NCBI GenBank assembly: GCA_905221605.1
Contig: CAJNDS010001802.1
Span: 636,491-700,490, forward strand
Reading direction: 5' to 3'
From: Symbiodinium natans
Lineage: Eukaryota; Sar; Dinophyceae; Suessiales; Symbiodiniaceae
Length of the DNA stretch: 64,000 bases
Shown: piece by piece, positions 21,236 through 31,924 of the stretch
Position numbering within the stretch: position 1 is the stretch's first letter
Layout of the letters: every line of letters begins with the position of its first letter
The notes under the pieces: generated by a model
Database searches by the model: none
What the model was told of the DNA's origin: nothing
Seen by the model: only the letters and a program-made list of their open reading frames with translations
Translations under genes and position numbers: made by a program

Positions 21236-21601
21236 AGGTATAGGTTATACTCCCCAGGTAAACTTTATATCCCAGAGAAGACACTGCGAGCTGAAACCCG
21301 GCTTTCAGTTTTCGAAAGCTCCCTTTGGAAGAGCCCTGTTGGGGCCTCCACTCTTGAGGGCTTAAGGGATGTTTAGGGTTTCGTGCATTCCTTGGGGGTG
21401 TGTGTTAACCTGCCGGATCTGTTTCTTTGGGTTCGCCTTCTAGTCTTCTTGAAGAAGGTCGCAGGTAATGCCGAGCTGCAGGGCTGCAGCATCCGTTTTT
21501 TGCAATCATCTTCCGGTTTCTCGAAAAAATAGGCTCCACGGGCAGTGCTGCAGGTTGCTGGTGGCAAACTCATGGTGGTTGTGCTGTTTTTCCGATTGAG
21601 C

Positions 21602-21660
21602 CATGGCTGCAGACTTTCTGCCGGTGGCTGCTTGTGCAGTTGATGGCGGGATTGGGCAGC
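21602..21660 (+). CDS. possible exon of PAS copy 2
   Basis: WLQTFCRWLLVQLMAGL resembles FLETLCRLMTNGCRVVVV of copy 1 (TM2 start) and lies at the expected place in order. Weak by itself. Confidence 0.3.
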
Positions 21661-21664
21661 GATC

Positions 21665-23200
21665 GGAACAAAAACACCGTTGAAATGCATCAAGAAACGC
21701 TGCAATGCATGAATAGACATGTCATGCGAACAACGAAATCAGATGCCATGTTAAGATTAGATGAGGTAATGCCCGCGACACATGGAAAGAGAGCGAGAGA
21801 GGTTGAGAGAGAGAGAGAGAGAGCCCAGGCTCCAAAAAGTAAACATACGAATGGTACAGCAAGAGAGCTAGAACACCAATCTCAAGACAGAAGACTCGTG
21901 CGTCAACGAATTGCAGAAAAGCAAGCATCAGAAGCCATGATTCGTAGACACAGAATTTTACAATTAAAGACGACAGGGATACATGACATAGGTAAAGATG
22001 TTCGATGATTACCGAGCCATATCACTGGAGCAAGTCCAATCTGGGCATTCAATCGTGAGGCGTTTGACGCGCGAGCGTTTAGATGTTTGTGCATGTTCCT
22101 TATTGAAACATCGTGTCCGCCTCACCCAAATGCATCATGGTATCACTTGGTTGTAGTTGTTTAGATCGAAGCTTGGGGGAAAAATGCGAAGTGTACGACG
22201 ACAATGAAGCCAAAGAAGAAAGTTGCACCAGACGCTCAATGTGATCTGCGCGTAAATGTGGTTCAGTCAGGAGTCCTACTGCGACTGTCACCTGTAGCTG
22301 CAACCCTCAAACGATCCTGATGTATGAAGCATGTCTTATTCAACAGATTATTCGGCACATTCGTACTATTGGAAACATTTTAAGTTTGGAATTGTTATTT
22401 ACGGCTTCGGTTTGCAAAGGAGAGGTTGATGCATTCCCTGGTTGTTGAAGTTACGTGACACATGATCTGTGTGTTAGTTGCACCTCAAGAAGGCACTGGG
22501 TTTAGTTTCGCACTTGTGCGCTTTTCGCTGTAGCCAGCAGCATCAGTAGAAGCCTGCATGCAGTTGTATGAGTTCTATGGCCTGCGATGCTGAAAGATAG
22601 CCGGTTTAGGAGCTTGACCGGCTTTACCCAGGATGATCTTCCAGTTTCGCCTGATCACCAACGGTGATCATCTCCTCTCCCCCGCGCTGGTGCCTGGGCA
22701 GCCCTAAACCCTAAACCCTGAACCCCCTAATTTTAGGGTCAGGGTTTGGGGTTAGTTAGGGTTGAAGTTCTTGTAGGGGTGTAACAATGACACCCCTCCC
22801 GTCACCCCCACAAGCAAGTGAACATTACCATAATCACCTTACGGCGAAAACACACCCCACGATTCCATGAATAAATCTATTGAATTACACCAGCGAAGAC
22901 CCAGCCAACATGGCGGGAGAGAATGAGAGACAAAGGGATACACAAACCACCGGAAACCCGGCAGGCAGGGTCTTGATAGCCCCAACCGTCTGTTGTTCGG
23001 GGAAAAAATTGGAACAAAAGAGGAAGGGATGAGCTCAATACAAATTCGGTTAGGGTTTAGTGTTTCAGGCCACTGAGCTTCTGAAGCCCTGCTCTAAATC
23101 ACTGACCTGAGACAGGTGGACTCCGAATGAATGTAAGAATCTTAGCAGATGTCAAACAAGAGTTCTAAGCAGTTAGATGATACGTGTATGCAGAGAGCTG
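21665..23200. other. intron/unknown sequence
   Basis: A 124-residue Lys/Arg/Glu-rich frame covers 21634-22008 (with a GA-rich run at 21806-21822) but has no recognisable domain, and its start overlaps the putative exon above. 22010-23200 shows no exon, only short telomere-type tracts at 22703-22765. Confidence 0.35.
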
Positions 23201-23225
23201 GAAGTAAGAAGTTAGAGATCTGAAC

Positions 23226-23343
23226 CATGACTCTGGAGTGATGCAGACCAAAGAAGCCCTGAATGTGGGGACCTGCGAGGATGTGTCCAGTGTTGCTGCT
23301 TATGCGTCCACGCTGTTTATGGTCAGCTTCAGGCACGCCGGGG
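23226..23343 (+). CDS. PAS protein copy 2, exon (TM3)
   Basis: Frame SGVMQTKEALNVGTCEDVSS then AYASTLFMVSFRHA. DVSSVAAYASTLFMVSFRHA aligns with DLSNIISYPIVLFLVFFNA of copy 1. Followed at once by TTTAGGG repeat. Exact donor unresolved. Confidence 0.55.
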
Positions 23344-23344
23344 G

Positions 23345-23430
23345 TAGGGTTTAGGGTTTGGGGGTTATGGGGTTAGAGGTTTAGGGTTTAGGGTTTAGGG
23401 TTTAGGGTTTAGGGTTTAGGGTTTAGGGTG
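23345..23430 (+). repeat. telomeric array inside PAS copy 2 intron
   Basis: About nine TTTAGGG-type units between the TM3 exon and the LDAW exon; copy 1 is uninterrupted at this place. Confidence 0.9.
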
Positions 23431-23477
23431 CGGCCCGTTTCCCCCCACACCTTCCAAAGAATCACGCGCGTGTGCAG

Positions 23478-23540
23478 GCAGCTAGTCACCCCGCGAAGCC
23501 TCGACGCGTGGTATTTCCTGATGCAGAGCACCCTGGCATG
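23478..23540 (+). CDS. PAS protein copy 2, exon (TM4 start)
   Basis: After GTGTGCAG: QLVTPRSLDAWYFLMQST. Aligns with VISGRTLDAWYVLLQ of copy 1. End uncertain (GC donor after CTG possible). Confidence 0.55.
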
Positions 23541-24019
23541 CAGGGGTTGAAGAGAGCTGAGGGTCGGAGCTAAGTTGGTATTTTGGGTCTTTCCCAAAAC
23601 AGGCTTCCCTCCCCCACATAAGGCAGGAACATAAGTTCCTATCTCCCCATCCCAAGCGCCTCTGTATGATGTATTCAGCACCATTGACATGTAAACTGTC
23701 CATCCGTACACAGAAGATCAAGCCTGGACCTAAGGCTTATGCGTGCTGCCAGTCGTGCTGACAGATCCTTCCAATCCTGACGACCTGGCACCTAGCCTGA
23801 AGCAACAAGGTTAATGACACGCTTGAGGTTTCTAAAGCTTAAACCTTTGCCCTTGTTATCCGAGTTGTTGAAATCCCGCGCCTCCTGATTTAGGCTCCTA
23901 GATTTTGACTTAAGCTTGTGCGAAACATAGCAGAAACACGTAGAAACTTTGCCATGGAGCAGAAGGAGCAGGATACCCTCGCATTGTGCTGGCTTGGGCC
24001 CTTGGGATGGGTGGTGCAA

Positions 24020-24125
24020 GTAGCTTATTATAATTTTTTCTTCTTCTTATTATTATTGTTATTGTTATTGTTATTTTATAATAATAATTATTATTAGTAT
24101 TAGCATTATTATTATTCTAGCTTTT
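24020..24125. repeat. AT-rich (TTA/TTG)n tract
   Basis: TTATTATTGTTATTG-type triplets of low complexity; no coding value. Confidence 0.7.
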
Positions 24126-24138
24126 CCAAGCCGTCCTC

Positions 24139-24256
24139 ATTCCGGTGCTGGTTAGGACAGCATGTACGTCCACGAAGTCAACTCGGATTTGAAAAATCGT
24201 TCCGGTGCTGTTTAGGACAGCATGTACGTCCATGAAGTCAACTCGGATTGAAAAAA
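24139..24256 (+). repeat. 60-bp tandem duplication
   Basis: TTCCGGTGCTGGTTAGGACA and the next 40 bp are repeated once at exactly 60-bp period, with only a few differences. Non-coding; inside a PAS copy 2 intron. Confidence 0.85.
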
Positions 24257-24411
24257 TGACGGCTGATTACAGGGAGGAGCGGTTTGAAGCTTGAAGTGGC
24301 TTCTTGGAAGGAAACTTTTTTGATGCATATAGTACCGCCTTGGCCTCTACAACACGGTACTAGTAAGGTCTGACAAAAAAAATCTCCAGAGCCCAAAATC
24401 CACGGTCCCAG

Positions 24412-24657
24412 GCGAGCATCTCGTTGATCACGCTTCTGCCGCGCTTTCTAGTTGGCCTGTGCCCCCGGCATGGGTGGTGCGCAGTCGCGGGAAACTTCCT
24501 CCACTGGCTTCTGGCTCTCCAGCAAGGTGGGTTTCGGAGCACCTTCGCTCCGCAGACGGCGGAATTTGGCATCCTGGTTGCCGGGATTTTGGCTGTCCGG
24601 CGGCAGATACACACCAGTGTGCGGACCAGCCTCGACCTCAAGACTCGAAGCTTGGAA
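24412..24657 (+). CDS. PAS protein copy 2, exon (TM5-TM6)
   Basis: 82 codons, acceptor GGTCCCAG and donor GAA|GTGAGG, both phase 0. Reads ASISLITLLPRFLVGLCPRH, then GNFLHWLLALQQGGFRS and ends LDLKTRSLE. Aligns along its whole length with copy 1 (VSLITLLPRVLLGLISRH ... ELSTRTIE). Two TM helices. The following intron begins with GGTTTTTAGGGTTTAGG. Confidence 0.75.
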
Positions 24658-25045
24658 GTGAGGGGGGTTTTTAGGGTTTAGGACCCCCCGCCAGCCGTTG
24701 TTCGGGGGATCTTGAAGGTGGGTCCTTAACATGGCAGAGTCGCTTCGGGATCCATCTCATATAAAGCTGTTTCTCAGGCTTAGGCGTATAATCTGCTTGA
24801 ATGAGGCCGATTAGAACCATGGCATGAAGCTGAAAGCCCCTGAAGAAACCGCCTATAGGTGCCATGAACATCCTGGACCCAACAGCACAGGCTGTTCAAG
24901 ATGCCATGGCCGGGCAAGAGCGGAAATCACGCAACATCGGACTTCGGTCCCTGACACAGGTTTCAGGTATCCCAAAAAGGGAACTGCCGGTGTTCAATGG
25001 GAGGTCTACCTGCGATTCCTCTGCCAAGGAACCATCGAACTGGAG

Positions 25046-25090
25046 GCCGTCTCCGGACTTCTCCTGGGCTTTTGCGACGCTGTAGTGGAG
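25046..25090 (+). CDS. PAS protein copy 2, exon (PAS 1 start)
   Basis: AVSGLLLGFCDAVVE, 15 codons, matching AVSGLLLGYCDAVVE of copy 1. Phase 0 both ends; GC donor GCCAGAG. The 18 bases before it still read TIELE, a second version of the end of the previous exon, as expected if the intron arose with a short duplication. Confidence 0.65.
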
Positions 25091-25453
25091 GCCAGAGCCG
25101 GCTAAAATTGAGGGATTGAGGTTTCCGGTGTGTTTCGGGTGCAGAGCCATCGTCTTCGAAAACGTTAGTAGGATCCATCCATGCGAAACCTTTCTGCCGG
25201 CTCCCAAGACAGCCTCCTAAATCCTAAACTCTTAACCCTAAACCCAGAACCCTGAACCCTTAACCCTTGAACCCCTTGTACCGAATCCTGGCAAAAGCCA
25301 CCCGAGCCTGCGGGCTCACTGGGGTCGAGTTGGCCGGGACTGAGCTGAGAGCCATGTCTTGCCACTACCGGTGATCTCTGCCCAGCGGGCAAATCCAAAC
25401 ACTCCTGACTCTTCTCAAAGCTCCCCCAAAAGCTTGTATGCTAAACCCGACCG

Positions 25454-25529
25454 GGAATAACCATGTTTAGGGTTTAGGGTGTAGGGTTTAGGGTTTGGGG
25501 TTTACGGTTTAGGGTTTAGGAATAACCAT
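25454..25529 (+). repeat. telomeric insert with 11-bp direct repeats
   Basis: GGAATAACCAT at 25454-25464 and again at 25519-25529, enclosing 54 bp of TTTAGGG-type units. Within a PAS copy 2 intron. Confidence 0.85.
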
Positions 25530-25599
25530 AATGAACGACATTAAAGATCTTTTTAAAAAATGAGAGAAAAAAAGCAAACCTGCCGGAGTGAGAGCCGAG

Positions 25600-25674
25600 G
25601 TGGAGGAGGAGACGCTGAAGCTCACCGAGGACTCCCGGCAGCTGTCGACGATGCTCTTGCACGGGCCCCCGTGG
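25600..25674 (+). CDS. PAS protein copy 2, exon (PAS 1)
   Basis: Acceptor GCCGAG, then VEEETLKLTEDSRQLSTM and LLHG, matching VDKDLRLTDDSRQFSTLLLHG of copy 1. Joins in phase 0 with the preceding exon (DAVVE|VEEE). GC donor likely after CACGG. Confidence 0.7.
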
Positions 25675-25684
25675 CCGCATTCTG

Positions 25685-25780
25685 GAGTTTAGGGTTTAGG
25701 GTTTAGGGTTTAGGGGTCAGGGTTTAGGGTTTAGGGTTTAGGGGTTAGGGGTTGAGGGTTTCGGGCTCAGGTTTGAGGGG
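25685..25780 (+). repeat. telomeric array in PAS copy 2 intron
   Basis: About nine TTTAGGG-type units, starting 10 bp after the exon, decaying to TTGAGGG and TTTCGGG. Confidence 0.9.
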
Positions 25781-26928
25781 TGAGGGTGGAGGGTTGGATG
25801 GTTAATTTCCCAAAAGCCAGGGACCCTGGCTTCCGTCTGTGGCTAAAGGTTGAGATGCAGGGTTCAGGGATCTAACAACCTCACAACCCTTTCAGAGAAA
25901 CAGTTTTGCAGATTCTTCGCGAACGTTTTGCAGATTTTTGCGCAGTTCGATTTTTAGGGCTGCAGATGTTTTGCGGGTGTTTTGAAGATGTTTTGCAGTG
26001 CTCCACTCCGACATTCCACAAATCTTCCCGACGCTAACGAACCCTTGGAGGGTTGGCCTGGAGGTCTAGGAGTTTCGGGTTTTTTCGTGTTTGTAGTCAT
26101 GCTCCACAGCCTTTTGGTGACCGTTGCTGCTTTTTTCTTTTGCTGTTGCTGCACTCTGCATTTTTGGTTGTGTGCGAAGGGTGTTTTGGCGGCCGAAACC
26201 GTTCTTACTACAAAAGGCCTGCATATTTTGGGAATAGGGGGGGAGGCCACCGTAAAAGTCTGCAAGAGACTGGGTTTGCTGCATGGCCTCCTGTCCCAAG
26301 TCCGCTGTTTCAAGCGTAGGGTCAGTTCTGGGACTTTTTACCAGCCCATGTCCCACCTACACTTTCTAATGAGCGTGAGCCAGGGGAGGGTTACTTATAA
26401 GTAGATAGGACTCCCTGGCCGGTCGCGGAAGACCAGAGTTCCAGGCCACGAAAACCATTGCATCTTCGCATGGTCTTTGCATGCTCCAAGATTCTCCAAG
26501 ACAACAGAAAAGCAAACAACACATCGAAAACACACACGGCCCCAAGTGACCCAGGTTCGTGTGGCCTGGGGAAGCCGTTTGGCGTAATAAGCACGTCGAG
26601 GCTGAGAGGTTGAGGTTGCCTGAGGTCGCACAAAACTCGCCCTGAAATGAATGTCGGCCACGATAGCATGCCGCAGAGCTCGGGGCGGCGAATGTAAAAC
26701 CCTAAACCCTAATTAAGCCCTAAACCCTACAACCCTAAACCCTATAAACCCCGCCAAGAAGCTGGGTCCAGCTTCGACCTGAAATGCTTGCCCAGGCGAC
26801 ATTCGCGGAACGCGACCGCAATCATGTCCTTCACGCTGAGCACAATAAGCGTGCGCACACTTTTCGGGGGCAAACGAGGTTTTGGGGGCCTATAAAGCTC
26901 CCAAACCCGATGGCTTTGGCAGGCAGAG

Positions 26929-26983
26929 GTTGGGTTCCGGCGGCCTTGCCGGAAGGGACTTCCTTGAGTTCTTCTCGGAGGAG
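26929..26983 (+). CDS. PAS protein copy 2, exon (FF motif)
   Basis: LGSGGLAGRDFLEFFSEE, aligning with AGSLANNDFLSFFHPD in copy 1. GC donor GAG|GCGAGG, phase 0. It joins to 27259 to give FFSEEDRSRIKESL against FFHPDDREHIRVSL, same length. Confidence 0.7.
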
Positions 26984-27258
26984 GCGAGGCTGAGAAGACC
27001 AGTCAGTGGTAAGCTTGGGGATGGTTGCTGGATCCTAGACGGAAGGAGCGAGAAATTTTGAGCTTCTGCTAGAGATGTGGTAAGGGCATGTATAAACATG
27101 GTCTTGAAGCTCTGTCCAGAAATCCTCGTCATGCAAGCATCACCATCGTCTGCCTACAGCCCTCCTGCGTTTTGGCCTCGAACTCATACGGACGCAGTCC
27201 ATCGACCCCAGGCTAGTCTACTCAAACCCTAAACCTGAACCCTAAGCCCGCAGAGCAG

Positions 27259-27346
27259 GACCGCTCCCGCATCAAGGAGTCCCTTGGCTCTGGTAGCACG
27301 CGGTCTCAGACGCTGGCCATCAATGCTCGGATGCTGGACTCTCTCG
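27259..27346 (+). CDS. PAS protein copy 2, exon (PAS 1)
   Basis: After AAGCCCGCAGAGCAG: DRSRIKESLGSGSTRSQTL then INARMLDSLG. Aligns with DREHIRVSLDSETDSS and LNARMQDCLG. Phase 1 GC donor. The intron before it is CCCTAAACCTGAACCCTAAG. Confidence 0.75.
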
Positions 27347-27574
27347 GCCTCTTAGTCCGAATCAGGGCTGGGCCTCCCCAAAATAGGACTTTAGGGTTTA
27401 GGGGTTTAGGGTTTAGGGCGCTGTAAGGGGGGACCTTCATAATTACCCTGAAATCGGGACATGTACCTTCGTGGGCATATTTACTTGCCCGCTTGGAAGC
27501 TTTCTATAGGTTGCTCTAGGCAGCGAGGTTTAGGGGTTTAGTCGCTGTTGCCAGATACCAGCATTCCTGCCCAG

Positions 27575-27690
27575 GCAGCTACGTGAAGGTCGAGCTGTTG
27601 CACATCCAATTCCGCAACCCCGATGGCGATGGCCGCCGACTCATCGGCATGCGCGAGTTCCAGGAGACACCGGCAACCCCAAACCCCTAA
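27575..27690 (+). CDS. PAS protein copy 2, exon (end of PAS 1)
   Basis: After TGCCCAG, phase 1: SYVKVELLHIQFRNPDGD then RRLIGMREFQ, aligning with NFVKVEILHTSFQNADGQ and RLVGMREFQD. The donor lies at or before the CCCCTAACCCCTAAACCC tract near 27690. Confidence 0.75.
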
Positions 27691-27842
27691 CCCCTAAACC
27701 CTAACTAAACTCTTACATGGCCGCCGTAAAGCCAAACGGAATAGGGCTTGGGTTTCAATGGCTCTCCAAGCTCCCACTGCACTGCAGCTCAGGCTCCCCA
27801 GCACACAGAACCCAAAAGCCCGAAAGCAGATCAACCCGAGAT

Positions 27843-27943
27843 GGTCACTTCTCTAAAATTATGTCCCTTTTGGGGTTACCACTATAAGGCGGCCACGAGT
27901 ACTTAGGGTACCCAAAAAGGGGCCATGATTTTGAGAGATGACC
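27843..27943 (+). mobile_element. MITE family C, copy 1
   Basis: 101-bp inverted-repeat element: GTCACTTCTCTAAAATTATG and on to CCCTTTTGGGGTTACC, then its complement GGTACCCAAAAAGG ... GAGATGACC. Carries the CACTATAAGG motif. Related to 30866-30960 in opposite orientation. Confidence 0.7.
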
Positions 27944-28349
27944 ACGATCCTTTAGGAAGCCCGAAGCTTTCAGATGCTTAAGCACAAGGCATAGCACCCC
28001 AGAGTCTTCCCGCTCAGACCTGAAAGGGTCCTACAGTGCTCTTGAGGTTTAGGGCTTAGGGTTTGTAGGGGCTTAGGTTACAGGAGTTTTCAGGGCTCTT
28101 GCCATAAGCGTTTTAGTGCTCAAGTGCCCCAAGAGCCACCCAAACCCTACCAAGCCATCCTCGCCCCAAACCCTGAAAGCCCATAGCAACATGGATACTA
28201 TTGTCCTCATGCTGTACGGCCCCTTATAAACCTTTTAAGCTCTAAACCCCTAAACCCCTAAACTGTAGTCCTCTTCGAAACGAAAACAAACAGGACCTTG
28301 CCTCGGTTGCCCCCGCAATGTCTTCCCAGCAAATGCTGCACTTGCGACA

Positions 28350-28385
28350 CGAAGAGGTGGGGGGGGGGGGGGGGGGGGGAGGGGT
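28350..28385 (+). repeat. poly-G tract
   Basis: About 25 G with one A, after a Glu-rich coding-like stretch; potential G-quadruplex. Surrounding frame not credible as a gene. Confidence 0.8.
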
Positions 28386-28665
28386 GGGTGTTCCGTGGAT
28401 TGAGGGGTATGCTTCGGGAAACAGAAGGGGTTTAGGAAGCCTAGGCTTTCATGGCATCCTACTCAAGGGTCTGAAGCTTCCGGGGCTTGTAGGGTTTCGG
28501 GCGCCTGGAGGGACTGAAGGTCTGGCCCATAAGGCTTTTGGGTGCTTTAAGGTGTCGAGCCCTTCAACGGAGGGGTTTAGGGTTTAGAGGCAGAAGGGCT
28601 TTGGACTTGCTGCTTTGGATATCTGGGTTACGGACATCTTGCGAAGTAGGGCGTACTTAGGGGTT

Positions 28666-28749
28666 TAGGTCCTTCTACTAACCGTCCTGAATAAGGATTA
28701 ACGTTAGGGGTACTATTAAGGGCTGTTAGTATAAGGGGAAACATCCCAA
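28666..28749. mobile_element. MITE family A, copy 3 (degraded)
   Basis: Right arm GGGCTGTTAGTATAAGGGGA ... ACATCCCAAG intact; left arm eroded to TCCTTCTACTAACCGTCCTG. In an intron of PAS copy 2. Confidence 0.65.
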
Positions 28750-29175
28750 GGTTTTGGGCTGAAGGAGGGCGGGCGGCAGGCCTAGACCCTACAAAGCCCA
28801 AACCCAAAGGCCCCTAAACCCTAAACCCAAACCCTAAACCCTAAAACCCTGACAGGTCCCTTTGGCGGTTCCTTTGGCGGTCTCAGCTGCCCAGGAGGAG
28901 GTGCGGTCTGGGATCCTCCTTCCGAGGGGCCTGGGAGATGAGGTTTTGGGATATTGAGGGTTTGGAATTGAATAAGAAAGGGGGGTGTTTGGGGTTCAGT
29001 TTGCCTCTTTGAGTGTGCCCTGATTCTTGGGGTCAGTACTATCATAGGAACCCGAAAACAACCCCATTTCGGGCTGGCCAGAGGCTTCCAATCTAGGCGA
29101 CGCCTGCAATGCCGAGTCGCAGGATATCTTGCTTCAGACTGTGCTAGACTTGCGCACGCGGTTGCCCCGCCGAAC

Positions 29176-29250
29176 GTGTCCATGAGAGTGAAAGCCGCAA
29201 ATCCCGCTGAATCAGAGCAACCACCTGAACTCACCTGGAAGCTGCTCGGT
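29176..29250 (+). CDS. possible exon of PAS copy 2 (linker)
   Basis: Frame VSMRVKAANPAESEQPPE then LTWKLLG; lies just before the PAS 2 exon where copy 1 has its linker exon. No sequence match to that exon. Confidence 0.35.
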
Positions 29251-29290
29251 GTTTGCATGTGGTTGTCAAAAGGCCACCAACGTGCAGAGG

Positions 29291-29390
29291 TGTCTCTCAT
29301 GTTCGACGCCAACACTTTCGACATCCTTAGCGTGTCGAACGGCTTTCAAGCCCTGTGTGCCTCGGTGGGGCAGGCGCAGAGCCACTTCGT
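29291..29390 (+). CDS. PAS protein copy 2, exon (PAS 2 start)
   Basis: EVSLMFDANTFDILSVSNGF then QALCASVGQAQSHF, aligning with VVFDATSFDILSLSGPFKKL of copy 1. Acceptor near CGTGCAG; donor probably TTC|GTGTCA. Confidence 0.7.
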
Positions 29391-29529
29391 GTCAGTACAC
29401 ATGCTAGGAGCAAGAGCCATCGACAGCACCAGTCGTCGTCGTAGCCTCGCGAGAATACAGTATGGTCGTCGATGTCATCGCCGTACTGGAATTTGTCAAG
29501 GTAGACGAAGCAGCATACACAACAGCAAG

Positions 29530-29635
29530 AACTTGAACAAGACCACCACCAACAACAACAGTAACAACAACAGTATCAACAACGGTACGAGTAACAACAA
29601 CAGTAGCAGAAACAACGACGGCAACAACAAGAGCA

Positions 29636-29709
<74 letters not shown>

Positions 29710-29905
29710 AATGCCGACGCCGACGCCGCTCCCGCCCCCGCCGACGACGACGACGACACAAGCACCAGTACTCGTACTAGTAGCAATAGCAGTAGCAGTA
29801 GTATTGGTGGCAGTGGTAGTCGTGGTCGCAGTCGTCGTCATAGCGGCAGCAGCAGTAGTAGCAGCAGTCGTACTCGCAGTCGTCAGTAGCAGCAGCAGAA
29901 GTAGC
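29530..29905. repeat. mixed trinucleotide arrays, (GAC)24 core
   Basis: (AAC)-type triplets, then about 24 pure GAC units (29637-29709), then GCC/GAC and (AGT/AGC)-type triplets. Lies in the same intron, relative to exons, as the 1.3 kb array of copy 1. Poly-Asp and similar ORFs are artefacts. Confidence 0.9.
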
Positions 29906-30130
29906 AGAGACAAGAGTAGCGCGACCAGCGGAAGAGGTAGTGAGCGTGGTAGCGGTAGAGGTAGTGTAGTCGTTTTGCTGCGAGGACGTCCGCCGGATTG
30001 TGTTGATTCAGTCACAAATGCAGTGGACTTTGTGGAGTCCTGTTGTTTACCTTCCCTTGCCTGCGCAGCCGGCTCGAAAGTATACCAGAAGACAGCAGCG
30101 ACCGACCTTGGGCGTTTGCAGTCGTCGCAG

Positions 30131-30175
30131 GCGTTGGACTTTGAGGGGCTCAGCGTTTTTGACCTGTCCAAAGGG
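30131..30175 (+). CDS. PAS protein copy 2, exon (FDLS)
   Basis: After GTCGTCGCAG: ALDFEGLSVFDLSKG, aligning with DDISEGMSIFDLSTG of copy 1. Confidence 0.65.
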
Positions 30176-30374
30176 ACGGGGCCAAGGTCCTTCAGCAGGC
30201 CAGAGCAGCCTTTTGCAAGAGATGTGTGAGCTTATCGGAGGTTTCTGCCTTCAAGGGTTTCGGTTTGCCGTCGATGCAAACTAGCAGCAACGCCTCATTG
30301 CACAGAACACGCAATGTCATGGGGTGTCTGTCATGCCCCTCAAGGCAGATGCAAGAGGCAATCCATGCCTATGA

Positions 30375-30475
30375 CGAGAATCCGGAGCGATCGTTCACCT
30401 TAGCGGGTCTAGACTTGCTGGGAGCATGCCAGCTCGACGCGACTGTCACCTTCGCGTATCTGAGCTGCAGTATGC
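30375..30475 (+). CDS. PAS protein copy 2, exon (end of PAS 2)
   Basis: Frame RSFTLAGLDLLGACQLDATV then TFAYLS, aligning with VIRDLQLFGTCKVEATLQF of copy 1. Boundaries approximate. Confidence 0.6.
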
Positions 30476-30619
30476 TGCAGTTTCAGAGGTCCACAACAGT
30501 CCAGAATGAGCATGTGCAGCATCTCCCTGCTTAATATAGGGGTCGGAATAATTGCTAGTAGTATTCCCTTAGGGTCCTACTATAATAGCCCCAAAAAACC
30601 TGTTCTAATTATTCAGGTC

Positions 30620-30792
30620 TCTACAGTAACTGCTAGACCGGAGCTTCCTTTGGCAAAAGCCGCCCCTGTTGCAGCAACCTCTGCCACTGCAGTTGCTGGA
30701 GTTGCCCTGCAGCTCAGGGAGGATTCGATTCTGAAGAGCCTCGTGGGAACGCTGACGGTAAATGTGTCTACCTCACCACCGATTCTTTGCTG
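30620..30792 (+). CDS. PAS protein copy 2, C-terminal exon
   Basis: Frame VSTVTARPELPLAKAAPVA, Ala-rich linker, then LREDSILKSLVGTLTVNVS and TSPPILC, TGA 30790-30792. The last part matches copy 1 exon 7 (KMLDAIIGSLCINPAPTP). Confidence 0.6.
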
Positions 30793-30865
30793 ATCTGTTT
30801 TCCTGCAGTGTGTGATGTTTGGGTTTGAGGTGCGGTTGGGGCGTTTACAGTTGATGCACATGTGG

Positions 30866-30960
30866 CGAGTTCTCTAAGTTACCATTTCTTTCGTGACCCT
30901 GAAGAAGTGAGCCGCCTTATAATAAGGACCCCAAAAGGGACCATATTTTAGAGAAGTGAG
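30866..30960 (-). mobile_element. MITE family C, copy 2
   Basis: 95 bp; read on the minus strand CACTTCTCTAAAATATGG, CCTTTTGGGGTCCTTATTAT and AAGGCGG match copy 1 at 27843. Inner arms degraded. About 75 bp after the end of PAS copy 2. Confidence 0.65.
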
Positions 30961-30999
30961 TATCTGCACAGCCTACTGAAATGAAAGCAGCACGTGGCG

Positions 31000-31900
31000 A
31001 GAACTGGTGTCCGGAGCCCGCGCCTACGTTAAGGGACTTGCTGCACGTGACTGCAACAAGCTTCGGCGGTGACACTCTCGGAACACGCTCGGAAATCGCG
31101 GGTTCCTCCCAGATGAATCACATGGGGCTTCACCAGCGGAATGTTAAATCGGAAAGTGGAATGTCAACGGTGATCCACATCCAAGCTGGTCGAACCGCTC
31201 GTCCTCTGCTGGTGGCGCCCTGTTTTATGCCCTGCTTTTTTGTGCACCTCCCCCACCCCCCGAGCAGTTGGAGCTAGACATGCTCCTCTTTTGACGGATG
31301 TCCCCTCCCTTCCGGATAACGAACGGGCTGGCCCTCCACCCCTTGGGAGGGTAATCTGGCCATTGATGTTACAAACTACGACGCCCGGAAAACTGGTCCT
31401 TAAAAAAGGTCTTGCCTGACCCCCTCCCCCCTCTGCCAACTCCCAAATACGAGGCACGTGCCTGAGTCCGCAAACATTGTCTTAATAGCATGAAGCCCCA
31501 GGTGTGTTTAGGCTGCCCATGGAATGCGGATATTTGTGCTGGCACTGCGTCGAGATTGGGCACTGAAGCGTCGTTGCCCAGGGCTCCGGGTTGCGACAAC
31601 AATGGGTATGGCTTCGGGACCAAACTATTGCAATTTGGAAGATGAGGGCGGCCTCTTTAGCCTATCGGGCTTATCACCACAGAGGTGTAGGATAGGGATG
31701 TTATAGCTTGATGTGATTCGTGGGTGAGGGCTGCGTATGTCGGGAACGTCAGTGCTATAGGGACTTTGTTTCGGGTGTGACAGGGGCACACAGCCTTTCT
31801 TTTGCAGCCTGCTCTATATCCCCCTTGGGAATTGTCTTTCATTTTCTTATATAAAACCCAAGAGGATATTAGAAATATTATGTTTATTCAGGTTCGAAGG
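31000..31900. other. no clear gene
   Basis: A 98-residue frame (30981-31277, with LRDLLHVTATSFGGDTLG) and a 60-residue frame (31524-31706) are possible exons but show no family and no clean splice context. Confidence 0.3.
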
Positions 31901-31924
31901 GGAGTATAGTGCTGTGTCCGTAGA

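Noticed and set aside
21634-22008. 124-residue Lys/Arg/Glu-rich ORF as a gene
   Set aside because: No domain, contains a GA microsatellite and lies in an intron of PAS copy 2 by position; kept only as a note.
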